Part shown: positions 24,991 through 37,000 of the stretch, one piece after another
Layout: each line of letters opens with the position of its first letter
Position numbering within the stretch: the first letter of the stretch is position 1
Assembly (NCBI GenBank): GCA_025024175.1
Contig: QCXZ01000001.1
Location: forward strand, 3,224,001-3,288,000
Source: Rhyzopertha dominica
Lineage: Eukaryota > Arthropoda > Insecta > Coleoptera > Bostrichidae
Direction of reading: 5' to 3'
DNA length: 64,000 nt
The notes under the pieces: model-generated
What the model was told of the DNA's origin: nothing
Database searches by the model: none
What the model saw: only the letters and a program-made list of their open reading frames with translations
Translations under genes and position numbers: made by a program

Positions 24991-26045
24991 TCAATACAAT
25001 TCAATTTCTGCAATAGTTTACTGGCGTTTTGCCGTTCAAAAAACTAGTCATTTAGCCAATTCCGTAAAATACCCACCAGACCAAAGCAGAGGAGGCTAAG
25101 TGGATAAATCCATACAAGAGGGGTTCATTTTATTTGCTCCGTATTGCATCGATGCCTTTCTTGGCCGGCTGATAAATAATTCAGCGCCGTCTTTGCATGC
25201 AACCGTACGTTTGGCCGTTCGATCTGAAACTTAATATGGCCTGATACTAAGAGCAAGGTGCACCCCCCAAAGCGGTCATGATATTGCATCAAGGAGGCGG
25301 CCTCGATGGCTTCGGCGTGACCCAATTGCCGCCGCTTGATATGTTGCACACAGGAGGTGTCTCGTTAGCCGTAGACTCGGGAGTTGTACAAGCAAAATGC
25401 CGAATAAAAGCAACAATGCCATTGAAGGCATTCAGGACGCGAAGAAAGGAAGCTCGATGGCTATTGATACCCGGAAAGATTAATGGTAATGTTGGTGCAA
25501 TTCCGCCGGAGATAACGAAAGTTTTTTTTCTTGTGGGGCGTTTTGTGCCTCTTACTAGCAAGTGCGCATCTTGCCGAAGGCGGGTGAATGGAATGATCAT
25601 CAATGGGTTTTCGCATAATCATGGCGTATATTATGCATCATTTAATAATCGGTCGTGCTGCATAATCATACATTACCATGCGACTTCATGGTTAAGCAGC
25701 ATTTATTTTTGTTCAGATTTACACAGGTTTTCTATTAATGATTGGTGTGTCCAGGCCCTTATGAAAATGATTGATTAAATCAATTTGGCGCCTCTCGGAA
25801 AAGTAAACACAGCTACTGCTTTGACAGGTGCTTGTCACCTGTCGATTGTTGAATTATTTGATACACTGAAAGCGCAAATTACGTAGTGTTTTGTGAAATA
25901 ATTAACATTAAGATTGTAGAAATTCAAGATTTTGGAGCTATGCTTGATACAATTTCGTATTGGTAATGTATCCCTTAGCATATAAGTGGCAGTGACGTAA
26001 TATTTCCAATGGATGTCCTACTAAGACAGTTCGTTTTCCTCTGTT
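24991..26045. other. unique segment, GC-rich core 25,125-25,620
   Basis: Between two LINEs lies a block of higher GC with overlapping long open frames on both strands (25,278-25,778 plus, 166 codons; 25,289-25,603 minus, 104 codons). Neither translation contains a domain or motif I recognise. Long frames on both strands are expected where stops are rare because of base composition. It could be a conserved non-coding block or an unrecognised exon. Confidence 0.45.
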
Positions 26046-26049
26046 CCAG

Positions 26050-27930
26050 TTTTTCGAGATTTCGTATTCGACTTACGAGTTTATAAGAGACTAGAGTCTT
26101 TGGGTGTAAACATTAGATCTAACACTTCGGGATTACCTAATGATTTGTATGATCCGACTGCTTTGAATGAGTATTTTTTGGGTATACCAAATAAAGGTTT
26201 TGTATTAAGTCAGGATCTGTATAATAATTACTTGGAAAGCAAACTTAAAGAAAAGCAGCTGGATTTTGAATTTGTGAATGAGTCTGATGTTGTTTATAAG
26301 CTGTAAATTCTATAGCATCTGGGCACGATGGCTTAACCATCGATATATTTAAATTTAGTTTGCCGGTTTTGCTCTCATTTATAACGCATATAGTCAATTT
26401 CGTAATTGGACATGGTGTATCTCCCGATGCCTGCAAACTAGCTTTAGTTATTCCGTTGCCAAAAACGTGAGGTCGATTAGCATCCTTCCGGTTATGTTAA
26501 AAAGTACAGAGAGAATCTTAGCTAAGCAACTATATTGAAAGTAATAATTTGTTGCCTTCGTTTCAGTCAAGGTTTCGCCGGAGATTCAATTGTGAGTCAG
26601 CACTATTAAATGTTAAAGATGGCATTGTGTCATCCCTGGATGAAGTCAGACTTGTTCTACTTATGCTTTTAGACTTCTCCAAAGCATATATATCGCAATT
26701 TTAAAATATTTTGGATTGTCAGAAGGTGCTGTAAACTTATTTTACTCGAATGCCGAAGTTGTTGTTAGTGGTGTGCCACAGGGATCAATTCTGGGGCCTA
26801 TTATGTTTCTTACTTACAGTTCTGTGCTTGTTTCCAGCATCAAGTATGGACAATACCATATGTATGCCGATGACACCCAGTTGTATTACACGTTTAAGGT
26901 TTACGAGATTGACTGAATGTTATCAAAAATAAGTGACGATTTGAATGCATTCTCCAAAGCGGCTTGGTGATAAACCCCAGTAAATCTAAACTTTTATTAT
27001 TCGTCAGGGAGCACGATAGTTAATTTGCGACCTTATATAATTAATAAGACAGACCTTGTTATTGATAATTATCGGCTGCAATTCTGTGGGAGTGCTCGAA
27101 ACCTGGGGGTTATTTTGGACACAAAATTAAATTTCACTCAACATGTCTTCGTGCTTATGCAGAAAGCTTTTTCAAATCTGAGAATTTTATGTAATTCTAA
27201 AAAATTTTGAATTATAATACTAAAGTGCAGCTCTACGAGTTACTTGTCCTTTCCCACTTTAACTATGCATCAAGCGTTTATGGCACCGGTGCATCCAGAC
27301 TGCTGAGCAGGAGAATACAGCTGATGCAGAATTGCTGTCTCAGACTGATCTACGGCGTCCGCAGGCGACAGCCAATCTCGCATAAGCTGGGGGTGCTGCC
27401 ATGGCTGAACATGAAATCGGGTCGCTATTTGCACCCTGCTGTATTGTACTATGTCATTATAAACACTAACCCCCCCCCATATCTTTACAATAAAATTTCA
27501 CTTAGGACGGATGTACACAACATAAATATTCGTCGCAAGACATAAACATACATATTACCGAAAGTCTTTTTCATATTATGATGTTTGTCGTGTGTACAAC
27601 TTCGTTTTTGATTGTTAATAATGTTTAACATGCCGATCTGGATTTGGGGGGGGGCTGTGTCTTGCCTTTTTTTCATATCTCTATAGCGCACCTGGTTGTG
27701 GTTAGCAATGCAAGTTTTATCTGTTGTGATACTTTCAAATTTAATGTGGTTAGAACAAGTATTTCGGTTGCGTGGAAGTGCAGTTCGCTACATCTTTTTA
27801 GTAGCAACTGCATCACGCCATTTCATCGCCACTTGACTCGTGATTAGTTTCTTTTTTGTAATTATTTTTGTCAAATTACTTTGCTCTTTTCATTGTACTA
27901 GTGGGACGAATACAGCCATTATTATTATTA
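26050..27930 (+). mobile_element. 5'-truncated LINE with (ATT)n tail
   Basis: Plus-strand non-LTR retrotransposon. Coding similarity starts abruptly at about 26,050 and ends about 27,625. A non-coding 3' part containing a G-run follows, closing with an (ATT)n run at 27,912-27,924. The trinucleotide tail resembles that of the LINE at 9 kb, and the reverse transcriptases look related though not identical. No endonuclease domain precedes it. Confidence 0.8.
26100..27625 (+). pseudogene. LINE ORF2, linker to C-terminus, frameshifted
   Basis: In order: an open stretch NEYFLGIPNKGFVLSQ to DFEFVNESDVVYK (26,100-26,306), then ASGHDGLTIDIFKFSLPVLL and ALVIPLPKT (26,310-26,470). LLDFSKAY follows (degraded motif A, about 26,670). 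GVPQGSILGPIMF and MYADDTQLYY come next (26,716-26,916; YADD at 26,863-26,874). The thumb NLGVILDTKLNF (27,025-27,210) and a C-terminal segment RRIQLMQNCCLRLIYGVRR (27,207-27,545) complete it. It is broken by a stop after VVYKL, a stop after PLPKT, a deletion after motif A and several frameshifts. Catalytic aspartates of motif C remain. Confidence 0.85.
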
Positions 27931-28977
27931 TATATGTTTTCGTATGATATATTTAAGCGATGCAGGTTTGATAATCCTGCACAGCAAATTATTTGCAGTT
28001 CATACCTACACAATAATCAACAGTTCATACACAACCATGTCACACCTGTGAAGACTTCATTCCACTTCATAACTCTAACTGTACTTTTTTTGCACCCGTT
28101 TGAGTTACGCTAATTCGTTACGTAAGAATAGCGAGCACGCAAGAACAGAAGCATTCGAGACACACTTGATTATAGCGCTTTCTCCCCGGCTTTTTCGTCT
28201 AGCTTGTTAATAAATAACGCTAATATAAAAATATAACAGCCAGTGGTGTGTACGACATGTTATAAAATGTCATCACGGATATTTACAATACAGGTATACA
28301 CGATTTCTTAATTAGAAGTTGTTACATAACAACTAGATAAACTATGCAGATTTTCGAGTATGAAAAAACTGTTAAAACGGCAACAAGAAAAATTAAACCA
28401 TAGCTTCAAACAATTAAGACATTATATTAGTCTGTGTAATAAATATAAATATTCTTGTTGTCAATATTAAGTATGTACACTAGGTGTAGACGTCATTAAA
28501 ATTATTATTATAATTCCAAGTAAAATATATATTTGTACATTAAACAAATAATTTGTCAGTTAGTTGCTGTTAGAATTACGGTATTCTCCTACTAGTGTGT
28601 CCAATTTAGAATAAACATCCCTATTCATTATATCCGGCCCAACAAGAAACTTGTTTTCCAGGGAGTAAAACTCCTTGGTAATCTACCACGCCTACATTTC
28701 ATGTATATGCTACAACCTAAATTGCATTTTCTCGTGTAAAGGGCCCGACATGTTTTATCCAACCCACATCGATGTTTGTTACGCCACGAATAATTAGTTA
28801 ACTGCGACGGGTGGTTTTTTTCTCTGCATGTAGCTTGATGATATCAGTTTATGGAACCTCGTTCCGTAAATATAAACATTCCAGTGTATAGTATGCACAC
28901 CCCTCAAGTTGTTTTGCTACGTGTAGTTAATAAATATGTTATCGGTCACCCAAATGCTTTCATAATACTTATTTCTG
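27931..28977. other. AT-rich non-coding
   Basis: No coding or repeat structure recognised. A few short poly-T and TA-rich runs only. Confidence 0.55.
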
Positions 28978-29042
28978 TCGCCCGACAAAACAATCTGCGA
29001 CAAAATAGCCCCCGACAAAATAATTTAGTAACAAAACAGCCT
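28978..29042. repeat. 15-base imperfect tandem repeat (CGACAAAA units)
   Basis: CGACAAAA recurs at about 15-base spacing near 28,983, 28,998 and 29,013, followed by a decayed fourth unit (AACAAAACAGCC). Intervening bases vary, so this is a short degenerate array. No function is evident. Confidence 0.5.
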
Positions 29043-29219
29043 ATTAATAAAATAAATAATTCCAACCAAAGTTGGGCGTTACTGGCATTAAAACTTATGT
29101 GATTAATAACAACTAAAAGAATATTCTTAACCATTAAAAATAATTGTTGATTACCGTTAACAGTTTAAAAAAAAACTGCGATTAATAGAATAGGTATCCT
29201 GTACGTTACAGACTTCAGG

Positions 29220-29665
29220 AAGGTCAGTTTAGGCCAAGAAGATCAGCTAGAGTGCCTCCTTGAACCCTTTAGCAAGGCGGTTGTTTGAAGACGAAGATAT
29301 TCATTGGAATTTGCAGAAGTGGAGCTGTCAAAATCCCAATTCTGCTTAAACTATCTTCACGGAAGAGTTTGAGTACGGAGACGCCCAGAGGAACGTTATA
29401 CATCTACTGTAGAAGAAAGGGCTACCTTTGGTGGAAGGTCGACAGAACTGGTGGTAACTCATAGGAGGTCTATGACTGTTCTTAGTTTTTAAACCATGTA
29501 TGTCACTATTTGGGAATGAGTCCAGAATTTCTAAGTACTACAGCATGATAATACAAAATTTTCTCAATAAGCATAATATTAAAATTATAGATTGGCCTGC
29601 ATGCAGTCCAGACCTTAATTTAGTTAAGTATGTCCGGGAACTACTTGGGCAATGATTTAAAGAAA
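29220..29665 (+). pseudogene. Tc1-like transposase relic
   Basis: Scattered motifs of the Tc1 DDE domain in shifting frames: IHWNLQKWS and IFTEEFEYG (about 29,310-29,380), in the place of the usual HW..Q.W...FTDE block. Then comes HNIKIIDWPACSPDLNLVKY (about 29,572-29,631), in the place of WP..SPDLNPIE. The third catalytic glutamate is replaced by lysine (VKY for IEY) and the first aspartate by glutamate. The second catalytic aspartate is not readable and the DNA-binding domain is gone. No terminal repeats found. Confidence 0.55.
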
Positions 29666-30998
29666 AGGCAGCCAATCTCCTTTTTCGTTTTAACCAGTGC
29701 CTGGAGTGCTAAGACTTTCTCGGGACGTCAGTTCCTGCCACTTCTTCCGTAGGATCGTCTATAAGCTGTTGATTGAATATATCATGTTTCTTAAGTTTCC
29801 AAACAGAACACCATCCATCTTCAATGGTGTAACAAGCACGAAGAAAGTTAGCCGAGTTGTAGGTAGTTCTTGCAGATCTCGGGAAATCAGAAACTCATTA
29901 GGAGCTGATTGATATTTTTATCAAGCTTTATATGTAGCAAATTGTTTGCGGATCTTCGGAGGAGCAATTTTTGAAAGAATGGGAAGCCAAGGTAATGGAG
30001 TTAACTTAATTGTTCCAGTGATTAGTCGGATTGCAGTACTTATTTGCAGAAGTACGGAGTACACTAGTGTTTGCACCCCAACTTAGAGAGACGCATCTAG
30101 AGTCCTCCAAGGTATATTGGCGACAAGTTATGTTTGAGAATTATGTTATTTGACATAATTTGGAGTTGTTTTGTCATTTGATGGTTGGGGAGATGAAAAC
30201 AAGTTACTTCTGTCTTCAATGGGTTTAGGCACAAGCGCCAATCTCGGAGACAGCAATTCATAATCTTGATGTCTCTCGAAAGGTTTTATTCAAGTACAGA
30301 AAAGTCTTTACTTAGCAAAGCCAATACATACACAAATTTTCTCGATTGAGTTACTAGAAAGGAAAAACAGAAACCATTTATGAGCCACCTCAGATAAACA
30401 CAGATGCAGCAAATGTACACATCGCAAAACACTGTCTGAATCGCAGCAGTGGTGACCGTAAATGGCTGAACATGCCGTTTCCGAATCCGAACTGTAATTG
30501 CCGCCGCAAAATCAATAGTGGCACTTCCACACGCAGCTTCCGCTACATTTCCATTCGCCTCGCAGTAACAGCCCGAATATCTTCGGCCTCCCGAATCGAA
30601 TTAAGTTACAAACTTCCCTGCCCGCACAAAGGCCACCTGAAATAAAAGGGAAATAAAATAAACCCCGGTGGAGGCAGTGCAAAGGCGATCCGCACTGTCA
30701 GAGTTCCGTTTTGTCATTCCATTAATTCTCGATTAAATCGATTGAGAAGTGCTCGTGAAGCGCTCGCCTGTATCGTCTCTGACGTCGCTTATCAATTGAC
30801 GTGACAGTGTTAAGCTTATAAATTGATAAAATCATGCTCACACCTTGCTCCATAAAAGCACGACTATAAATACAGATGCTCTCGCTTAATTGAAGCGTTA
30901 CACGACACGACATAAACTACCTCGCAAACAGTTCGATTTTCCGATTACATTCGCAAGTCAATTAGACAATTCGCTTCTGGTATTATATTTTTTTCATA
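29666..30998. other. non-coding, GC-richer end
   Basis: Nothing recognised up to 30,450. From about 30,460 to 30,900 base composition is more even, with several homeodomain- and caudal-like AT motifs embedded (for example CGATTAAATCGAT). This fits a conserved regulatory block but is not evidence for one. Confidence 0.4.
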
Positions 30999-31191
30999 AA
31001 GAACAAGTACTAATTTAGGATGGCAATGCCATCTGTCAGCATTNTACTGACATGATGACAAAGCCACCTAGCTGCCTTAACGGGAACTACTTCCTAANGG
31101 AAGTGACCTGTAGCCTGACATCATGTCAGTGTAATGCTNNCAGATGGCATTGCCATCCTAAATTCTTACTTTCATCATACCATTGCTTTGG

Positions 31192-31199
31192 TATATAAG
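31192..31199 (+). promoter_or_regulatory. TATA-like box upstream of hammerhead A
   Basis: TATATAAG lies 12 bases before the hammerhead stem I. A TATATA motif in the same place precedes the diverged modules at 45.15-45.27 and 45.56-45.68 kb, and a T-run follows each hammerhead. Promoter activity is inferred from conservation of position only. Confidence 0.4.
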
Positions 31200-31210
31200 C
31201 AAAACCAGTT

Positions 31211-31314
31211 CTATGCCGTGTTGTCTACACTAGACCTAAACTGCACTGATGAGCTGTAATGACAGCGAAATAGTACTATCTGCAGTTGGTTGAGGTGTAG
31301 ACAGCACAGCATAG
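31211..31314 (+). ncRNA. type I hammerhead ribozyme, intact core
   Basis: Core elements in order: CTGATGA (31,246-31,252); stem II GCTGT/ACAGC with loop AATG (31,253-31,266); GAAA (31,267-31,270). The palindromic stem III TAGTACTA (31,271-31,278) comes next, then TC, with predicted cleavage after C31,280 (AUC triplet). Stem I closes the motif. AACTGCA pairs with TGCAGTT, followed by an internal loop of 8 and 7 bases. An outer helix then pairs 31,211-31,230 with 31,295-31,314 over about 20 pairs with one C-A mismatch and one G-T pair. The internal loop is where tertiary contacts with loop II occur in natural type I hammerheads. All invariant core bases are present, so self-cleavage is expected. 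The very short palindromic stem III resembles the Penelope and retrozyme hammerheads thought to work best as dimers. Confidence 0.85.
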
Positions 31315-31339
31315 ACATGCATTTTTAAGAACAAGTACT

Positions 31340-33187
31340 GTCCCACCAAAATCGTTCAGCATTCGTTTTGTATTCATCATGAGTGCAAGAAAAGTAAGGG
31401 AGATGTTCTAAGACTTCTATCTATTGCATCACTATTGCATTTTATTTGGTAGTATATAATAGTAAATGTTAGATTAGCTTGCTCCAGATCCCTATTAAGT
31501 AATAGTAACTGATTCGCGGTTAGTTCGCTGTTGTTTCACTGCTGTTTCACCCATTTCTGTTATGGACGTAGTTGTTTTTGAGCGAACACAAGATGAAACG
31601 CCATGTCCATGGCCAGCTAAGTCAGGAATCATCTACCACTACTGACTCCGGCCGCGAAAGCCTTATTCACTATATCAATATTAAGTCATTTTGTGATTGT
31701 AAGCGCTCTAAATTGAATAGGACTTTTATAACTTTATTCTAAATTATTATTATAAAATTGTAAACTTAATATAACAGAACCATTAGCCACTAATACCTTT
31801 AGGTCACTGTTTACGACAATGGGCCAGGTTAAGATAAAATATTTAATATAACACTTTTTTATGATGTCTGTGTAGTTTGCTGTTTGAACGGTGTCAATAA
31901 GGATAACAAGTAAAATGAAAAAAACATCTCTGTAAATATAAGTAGATATACATATACCTACATCAATTACAGGTTTTAAAACATACAAGTTCTCTGTAAA
32001 ATTTGATAAATAATTTACCACTGTCACTATTATGTGAAAGTTAGCCAAAGTACTTTTGTCCCACGAATGTAGCAGCACATTTCATGTCAAAAAAATGAGA
32101 TGGAGATTTCACAATTGATTATCTTCAGCTGCATAACTGACATCAAAATTTTAGAAGAAAGAGGATGACGTACAAGTATTCAGTCATACCAGAGCTCTGT
32201 ATGGAATTTAAATTGTAATAGAATTCTCTGCTTAAAATAACAAAACAAGCATACACGTTTCGTATACAACGAAAAGTGACAACTGTAATTTTTTTATAGG
32301 TAAGAACGTTTCTATCTATATAATTAGACAGGTGCAGAAATTTGATTACCAAACTTTCCATATTCCTCAATCACTTTGTAAATGTTTTATAGCGAGCAAA
32401 AGTCACTATCCAGCAATGACAATACAAAAAACCTTTACATATCGCTGGTAAACACTCGCAAACAGTTTTCAACGAACACAAATATTCCATACATACAAAA
32501 GCCTGCCCTTTATCTCCGACCCCAACAAAGTTATAAAACGATACGTGGTATGTAGTATTTCGGTGGTATGCGATATATACAGGAGTATTTGAATTTTTGG
32601 TAAATGGATGTAAATACTTTAAATTTATACATACTTCTTGCCCTTTGAATAGCTCAGCTAAATGGAAGTACGCTGTTTCTCGTGAAATACTGTACAATAT
32701 CAAAATTACGTGTTGTAGATTTTAAATCGCTACTGCAGGTTTGCTCTTATTGCTATTATAGGTTTTTTAGCTACAGCAATAATTTAGCTAAAATAGCAAA
32801 GTCACGATGTTATTCATTTTCACTAAGGTTGGTTCTACAAACAAGATGAAACTACTTAAATCATGCTAAAGAAGCTCGTTTGTCAGTCCAAATCATCAAT
32901 AATTGTGTAAGCTTGTGTAGTACCAAGCACTAATTAGTGTTTAACAGCGTTGTACCAAAATACCAGTAGACTAGTTAGTTACTAGTCAAGTAATGGAGAA
33001 GAAGGATCCACAATTCCTATAAAAGACATAAAACCGAAAGGGGCTGTCTTATTAATAAAGAGAAAAAGTTGATTTTTTAATAATATATCGTGGGTAGCTT
33101 TGAGTAAAACAAAATCATCATTCTGACATCTATTATTTTGTTATGTTTGTTAAACTGCGTTTTTGTGTTAGCTTCCAATTTAAAACA
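31340..33187. other. AT-rich; one-stop open frame on minus strand
   Basis: On the minus strand a frame is open from 32,703 to 32,143 (about 187 codons) except for one stop at 32,371-32,373. A third open frame (31,734-32,078, 114 codons) follows in another phase. The translations are rich in aromatic and hydrophobic residues, as in membrane proteins, but I recognise no family. It could be a decayed gene or chance. Confidence 0.35.
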
Positions 33188-34065
33188 ATGAAACGATTAG
33201 AATATGAGAGCTTTGCAAAAAGAGTTGTTCAGCATTATGAACGATACGGTAAATCAGAGTGTATTCAATACTTTAAACAAGAGGGAGTTAGAAGAACCAC
33301 ATCTATAGGATAATAAAAACGAACGAAGATATCGGAATTACAGAATTCCGAAAAATTCCAGGACGTCCAAGGTCCCAAACAACCCCGCGGAATATAAAAC
33401 GGGTAAAAACAGTGTTTACGAAAACACCATCGACTTCTATGAGAAATGCAGCCTCAAAGTTGGATCTGGACAAATCAACAGTGTCTCGGATGAAATTAAA
33501 GGATCTGGAAATGAAGGCATTTTCAAAATTATCAGCGCCAAAATACTTCAAAGACCAAGAAATACTCGTACGTACCAAAAGAGGATGTCCAAAAATGTAT
33601 GAGAAAGCGCTACGAAAAACTCTCATGGTAGACGATGAATCGCATGTGGCTGCCGATCCCAACGATGTTTGTGGCAAGCAATATTTCCATATGTGTAAGA
33701 AGACAGACGTAAAATATGCTGATAGAGTGAAACTCAAAGCCAAATATCTTGTTTGCCATTTCAATAAAGATAATATAATTTTTTGGCCTAATATGGCAAC
33801 ATGCCGTTGCACTTACCTACTTTTTGCGCTATGAAGAAATCGAATTTATCGAAAAAAAGGACAACGCCTCAAATGCTCCTCAAGCGCGATAAATCGAGAC
33901 ATTTTGGTCTCTTTGTAAAAAAGAATATAAAAAGAATCTGGTTAAGCCGAAAAGTTTGCGTGCATTGGTGGACTCGAATCAGCAGAAAACAGCAGCGATA
34001 AACTTAAGAAAAATAGGTTATGCAGGAATTGCTGGAGCAAATTTGATATGATGTGGAATAAGTAG
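33188..34065 (+). pseudogene. Tc1/mariner-type transposase relic (DDE, FWPD family)
   Basis: Begins MKRLEYESFAKRVVQHY, then a frame break near 33,310. GRPRSQTTPRNIKRV follows, with TSMRNAASKLDLDKSTVSR, a helix-turn-helix of the type used to bind terminal repeats. LMVDDESHV (33,622-33,648) carries the first aspartate. IIFWPNMATC (33,772-33,801) corresponds to the family's FWPDLASC, so the second catalytic aspartate is now asparagine. A segment of roughly 45 residues is missing before it. The third block reads NAPQAR, stop, IETFWSLCKKEYKK in another frame (about 33,870-33,930). It belongs to the same family as the element at 43.4 kb. No terminal repeats identified. Confidence 0.7.
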
Positions 34066-37000
34066 AAGCTAAAAAAATAAAAAGTAATTTGGCCTCCAAA
34101 AAAATCCCAGACGTGTGTCGCCATTTAAATAAAACTTGATATCAAGACGTAACGTGCCGAACAATCCGCTTAGAAAGTGCGCGAGGAAAATTAAAAAGTA
34201 CAAAATGTATTATTAATCCTGTAGTGCACGGGTGTGGGTTCTAGCCCTCTTCTTTCGCCACTATTTAAATATTGTTTCTAAACGGAAATTAAATGTCTCG
34301 AGACAATCCCTGAATATTTAGCGTCACCTCATTAATTCCATGATTCCGAAGCCTTTCCTTGGCGCCGCCTACTTGTTCGTCAAGCTGGAAACAATTTCGT
34401 GTACAATGCAAGTATATTTAGGGCCGAATACCCTAAACGCCAGATGTCGGGGTCGTACCGCTATCACAGTTGTGAAATTGCAAAATCCGTCCTGAATATT
34501 TTACGTTAACATTACGTAGTGTTTTGCTACCCTTTCGAGCACTGGTATAGACAGCGGTGTTACTTTGTGAATATTTGTTTGGCAACGCCTTGCATTATTA
34601 AATACTGGACATCTAGTGAATTTCATGATGTTTGCTTTACTGGCTACATACTATTTTGTAGCATTACATTTTCCCTTAAAACCTGTATTAAGTTCTTTTT
34701 CTTGTCTATTGGACGCTAAAAGCTGCTCTGCGGTATTTTCAAGAAAATTTAAACTTAACATTTAAAACAGTTTTCTGTATCAGAAACATTTACACCGAAA
34801 GCTACGCTAACTAACTCAAAATGTGATTTCCCAAATACAGAATTAAGCACGATGTGCGTATTCGAAACAAACGACTATCGGTTAAGCCCACTTTCGAATA
34901 AATAATTAATTTAGGTTCATTCATTTCTTTGCTCTACTGATAGTAAGTATTTTCAAAACGGTTATTTACTATCGTTTCAGCCATCTAAGGAATTCATTCG
35001 TTTTTCTAACGGCAGTACAATCGGATCGATTTACTATTGTTTCAGTCAATTATCGAATTAATCAGTAACCATTATTCATTTGTTTACGAAGGGAGGATTA
35101 TTTAATGACCATCATTTCACTTAAAAAAATTGGCCGGCAGAAGAAAGTAGTATACTGCACTGCAGGTTCGGTTGTTAAGACAATATTTCATAAAAGTTTG
35201 AGTGAATTGCCGAATGTATTACTTTAGGCACAGTATTATAGTTCCTCTTATCCCTACCAAATATTGCAGTTCCTGGGTTGTTTTCTATACTCGTTCGTCA
35301 GATTTTTTTGCTTTGCTTTTCTAGCGTAAATAAGTTAATATTTCCCTACGACTGATGTTTTCATTTCTTTTCTAGGAATTATGTCTAAGTGCAGTAGTTA
35401 AAAAAATAAACTGATAAACTGTGAAATATGTACCATGTGTTTTTGAGCGAGGCTTTACATACGTAAAAAGATCTGGACTGTAGTTACACATCGAAAGTTT
35501 TGCAAGAGTTTCCATGCATCGCATCAGTATTAGGTTTATGGACGAATAAATAGTTTTAAGTGAATGGTTCATTAAAATTTATCAAATCTGATATTATAAC
35601 ACTTGTGTACACTATCAAATGAACCGCCAGTTTTTATTTGATAGGGAACGACGCTCATTTTAGATTACTCTTCATTCGATGCTGCCAGCCGTTCACGACA
35701 TTTCATTCATTTTCAATCATTATAATGCTTCGTTAACTTCCAAATAATTAAAATGCTTGCAAACTATCGAACAACCCAATAGTATCCATCACTAGTTCGA
35801 ATCACCTGTATCATGCATGTGCAAAGACAAATATTTATTTTTCTTTCCTGTTTTAGCTGGCATACTAATGGCACCATATTCGAAAAAATACGGACAAAAT
35901 TGCTTACGGCAAAACTCTAATAGATAGGTAAGTACCAATAATTACTTAATTAAAATCTGCGATCACAATAGCCACGTTTAAGAAATATCACTTCCACGTT
36001 CTACTAAAGACTAAACCAAAGTATGTCCGGAATAACGATCGATTTTGAACACCCTGTATGAATATAAAAGACAGTTAGCACCATAATAAATATTCTGCGT
36101 AGCTGCTACTTGTCTAACAACCTACAAAATACAATTCAGCGCGTTTATTAATTAAAAATATTTCTAGCGAGCAGTACAAAACTGAAGATTTGCTCATAAA
36201 TGAAAGTATATCTGGAAAAGCTCAAGTAGGTGTACGTTATCCTATACGCATTTATTTAGAACACAAAGTTGGAGGAACGTATTATTCAGTTTAAAATAAT
36301 TAAGGTGGTAGCGATGAACCCATTAACAATTAATACTCAAGCAGACACATTAAACTCGCTCAATTACATACCCAAACTAAAAAGGCACCGAACACTGTTT
36401 AGTCTCCGTTGAAATGGAACATGCGGGGAAGCTTGGAAAATTCGCTTACCTGAAACAAAGAAAAATAAATAATTTTAATGAGACGCCAGGGGCAACGATT
36501 CAAAAAAGCATTGCGAATCGTTCGCAGCACATTTCTCATTAAACTCGGTTAAATGCGCCCCTTTATGACAGCAAAAATGTTCGCCAAATTAAAAAAGTTG
36601 GACGATTTTACAGAAACGAATTGTGCTGATAGAATAGTTGTAACGCATTTCGAAAGCTAACTGGTAAACCAATATACAGTCGCAAACATTATTTCGTGTT
36701 TAAATAATTAACGTTAGCAACGCTCTGGGTCTTGTTTTGAGAAGAACATAACAAAGTTTCCTTAAAGTTGGAACAAACACTTCAAACTTCCTGTAGTGAA
36801 TAACTTGCTGTACGCGTCTGGACCATCTTATTTTGAACTTTGACTTTAGAACAAAATAATGTAAGAAATAAACTTGACTGGACGAAAATTTTTTAGATAA
36901 AAATGCTAGTTTTAATAAAATTATGGCTTATATGACAAAGATTTCTATTTACAGTGTGCTACTTACAACTATAAAGATGTATAACATAATCATGATTTCT

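Larger units (their letters stand above)
31012..31326 (+). mobile_element. retrozyme/SINE-like element A with hammerhead
   Basis: A 315-base insertion flanked by a perfect 13-base direct repeat AAGAACAAGTACT (30,999-31,011 and 31,327-31,339). From 5' to 3' it holds an AATTTAGGATGGCAATGCC arm, a short palindrome around ACTTCCTAA/GGAAGT, an inverted copy of the first arm (31,112-31,170), TATATAAG (31,192-31,199), a hammerhead ribozyme (31,211-31,314) and a terminal ACATGCATTTTT. It encodes no protein. A second copy lies at 63,628-63,899 in the opposite orientation with its own target-site duplication. Shared 3' end, variable 5' end and 13-14-base duplications point to RNA-mediated insertion by a LINE- or Penelope-type machinery. 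Ns at 31,045, 31,098 and 31,139-31,140 leave small gaps. Confidence 0.75.

Noticed and set aside
31012..31326. Reading element A as an ordinary MITE
   Set aside because: 13- and 14-base direct repeats, a fixed 3' end with variable 5' end, and a complete hammerhead fit RNA-mediated insertion better than a cut-and-paste element, whose target duplications are of fixed, shorter length.
33303..33812. 169-codon minus-strand frame
   Set aside because: Shadow of the plus-strand Tc1-type transposase relic, which has recognisable motifs.
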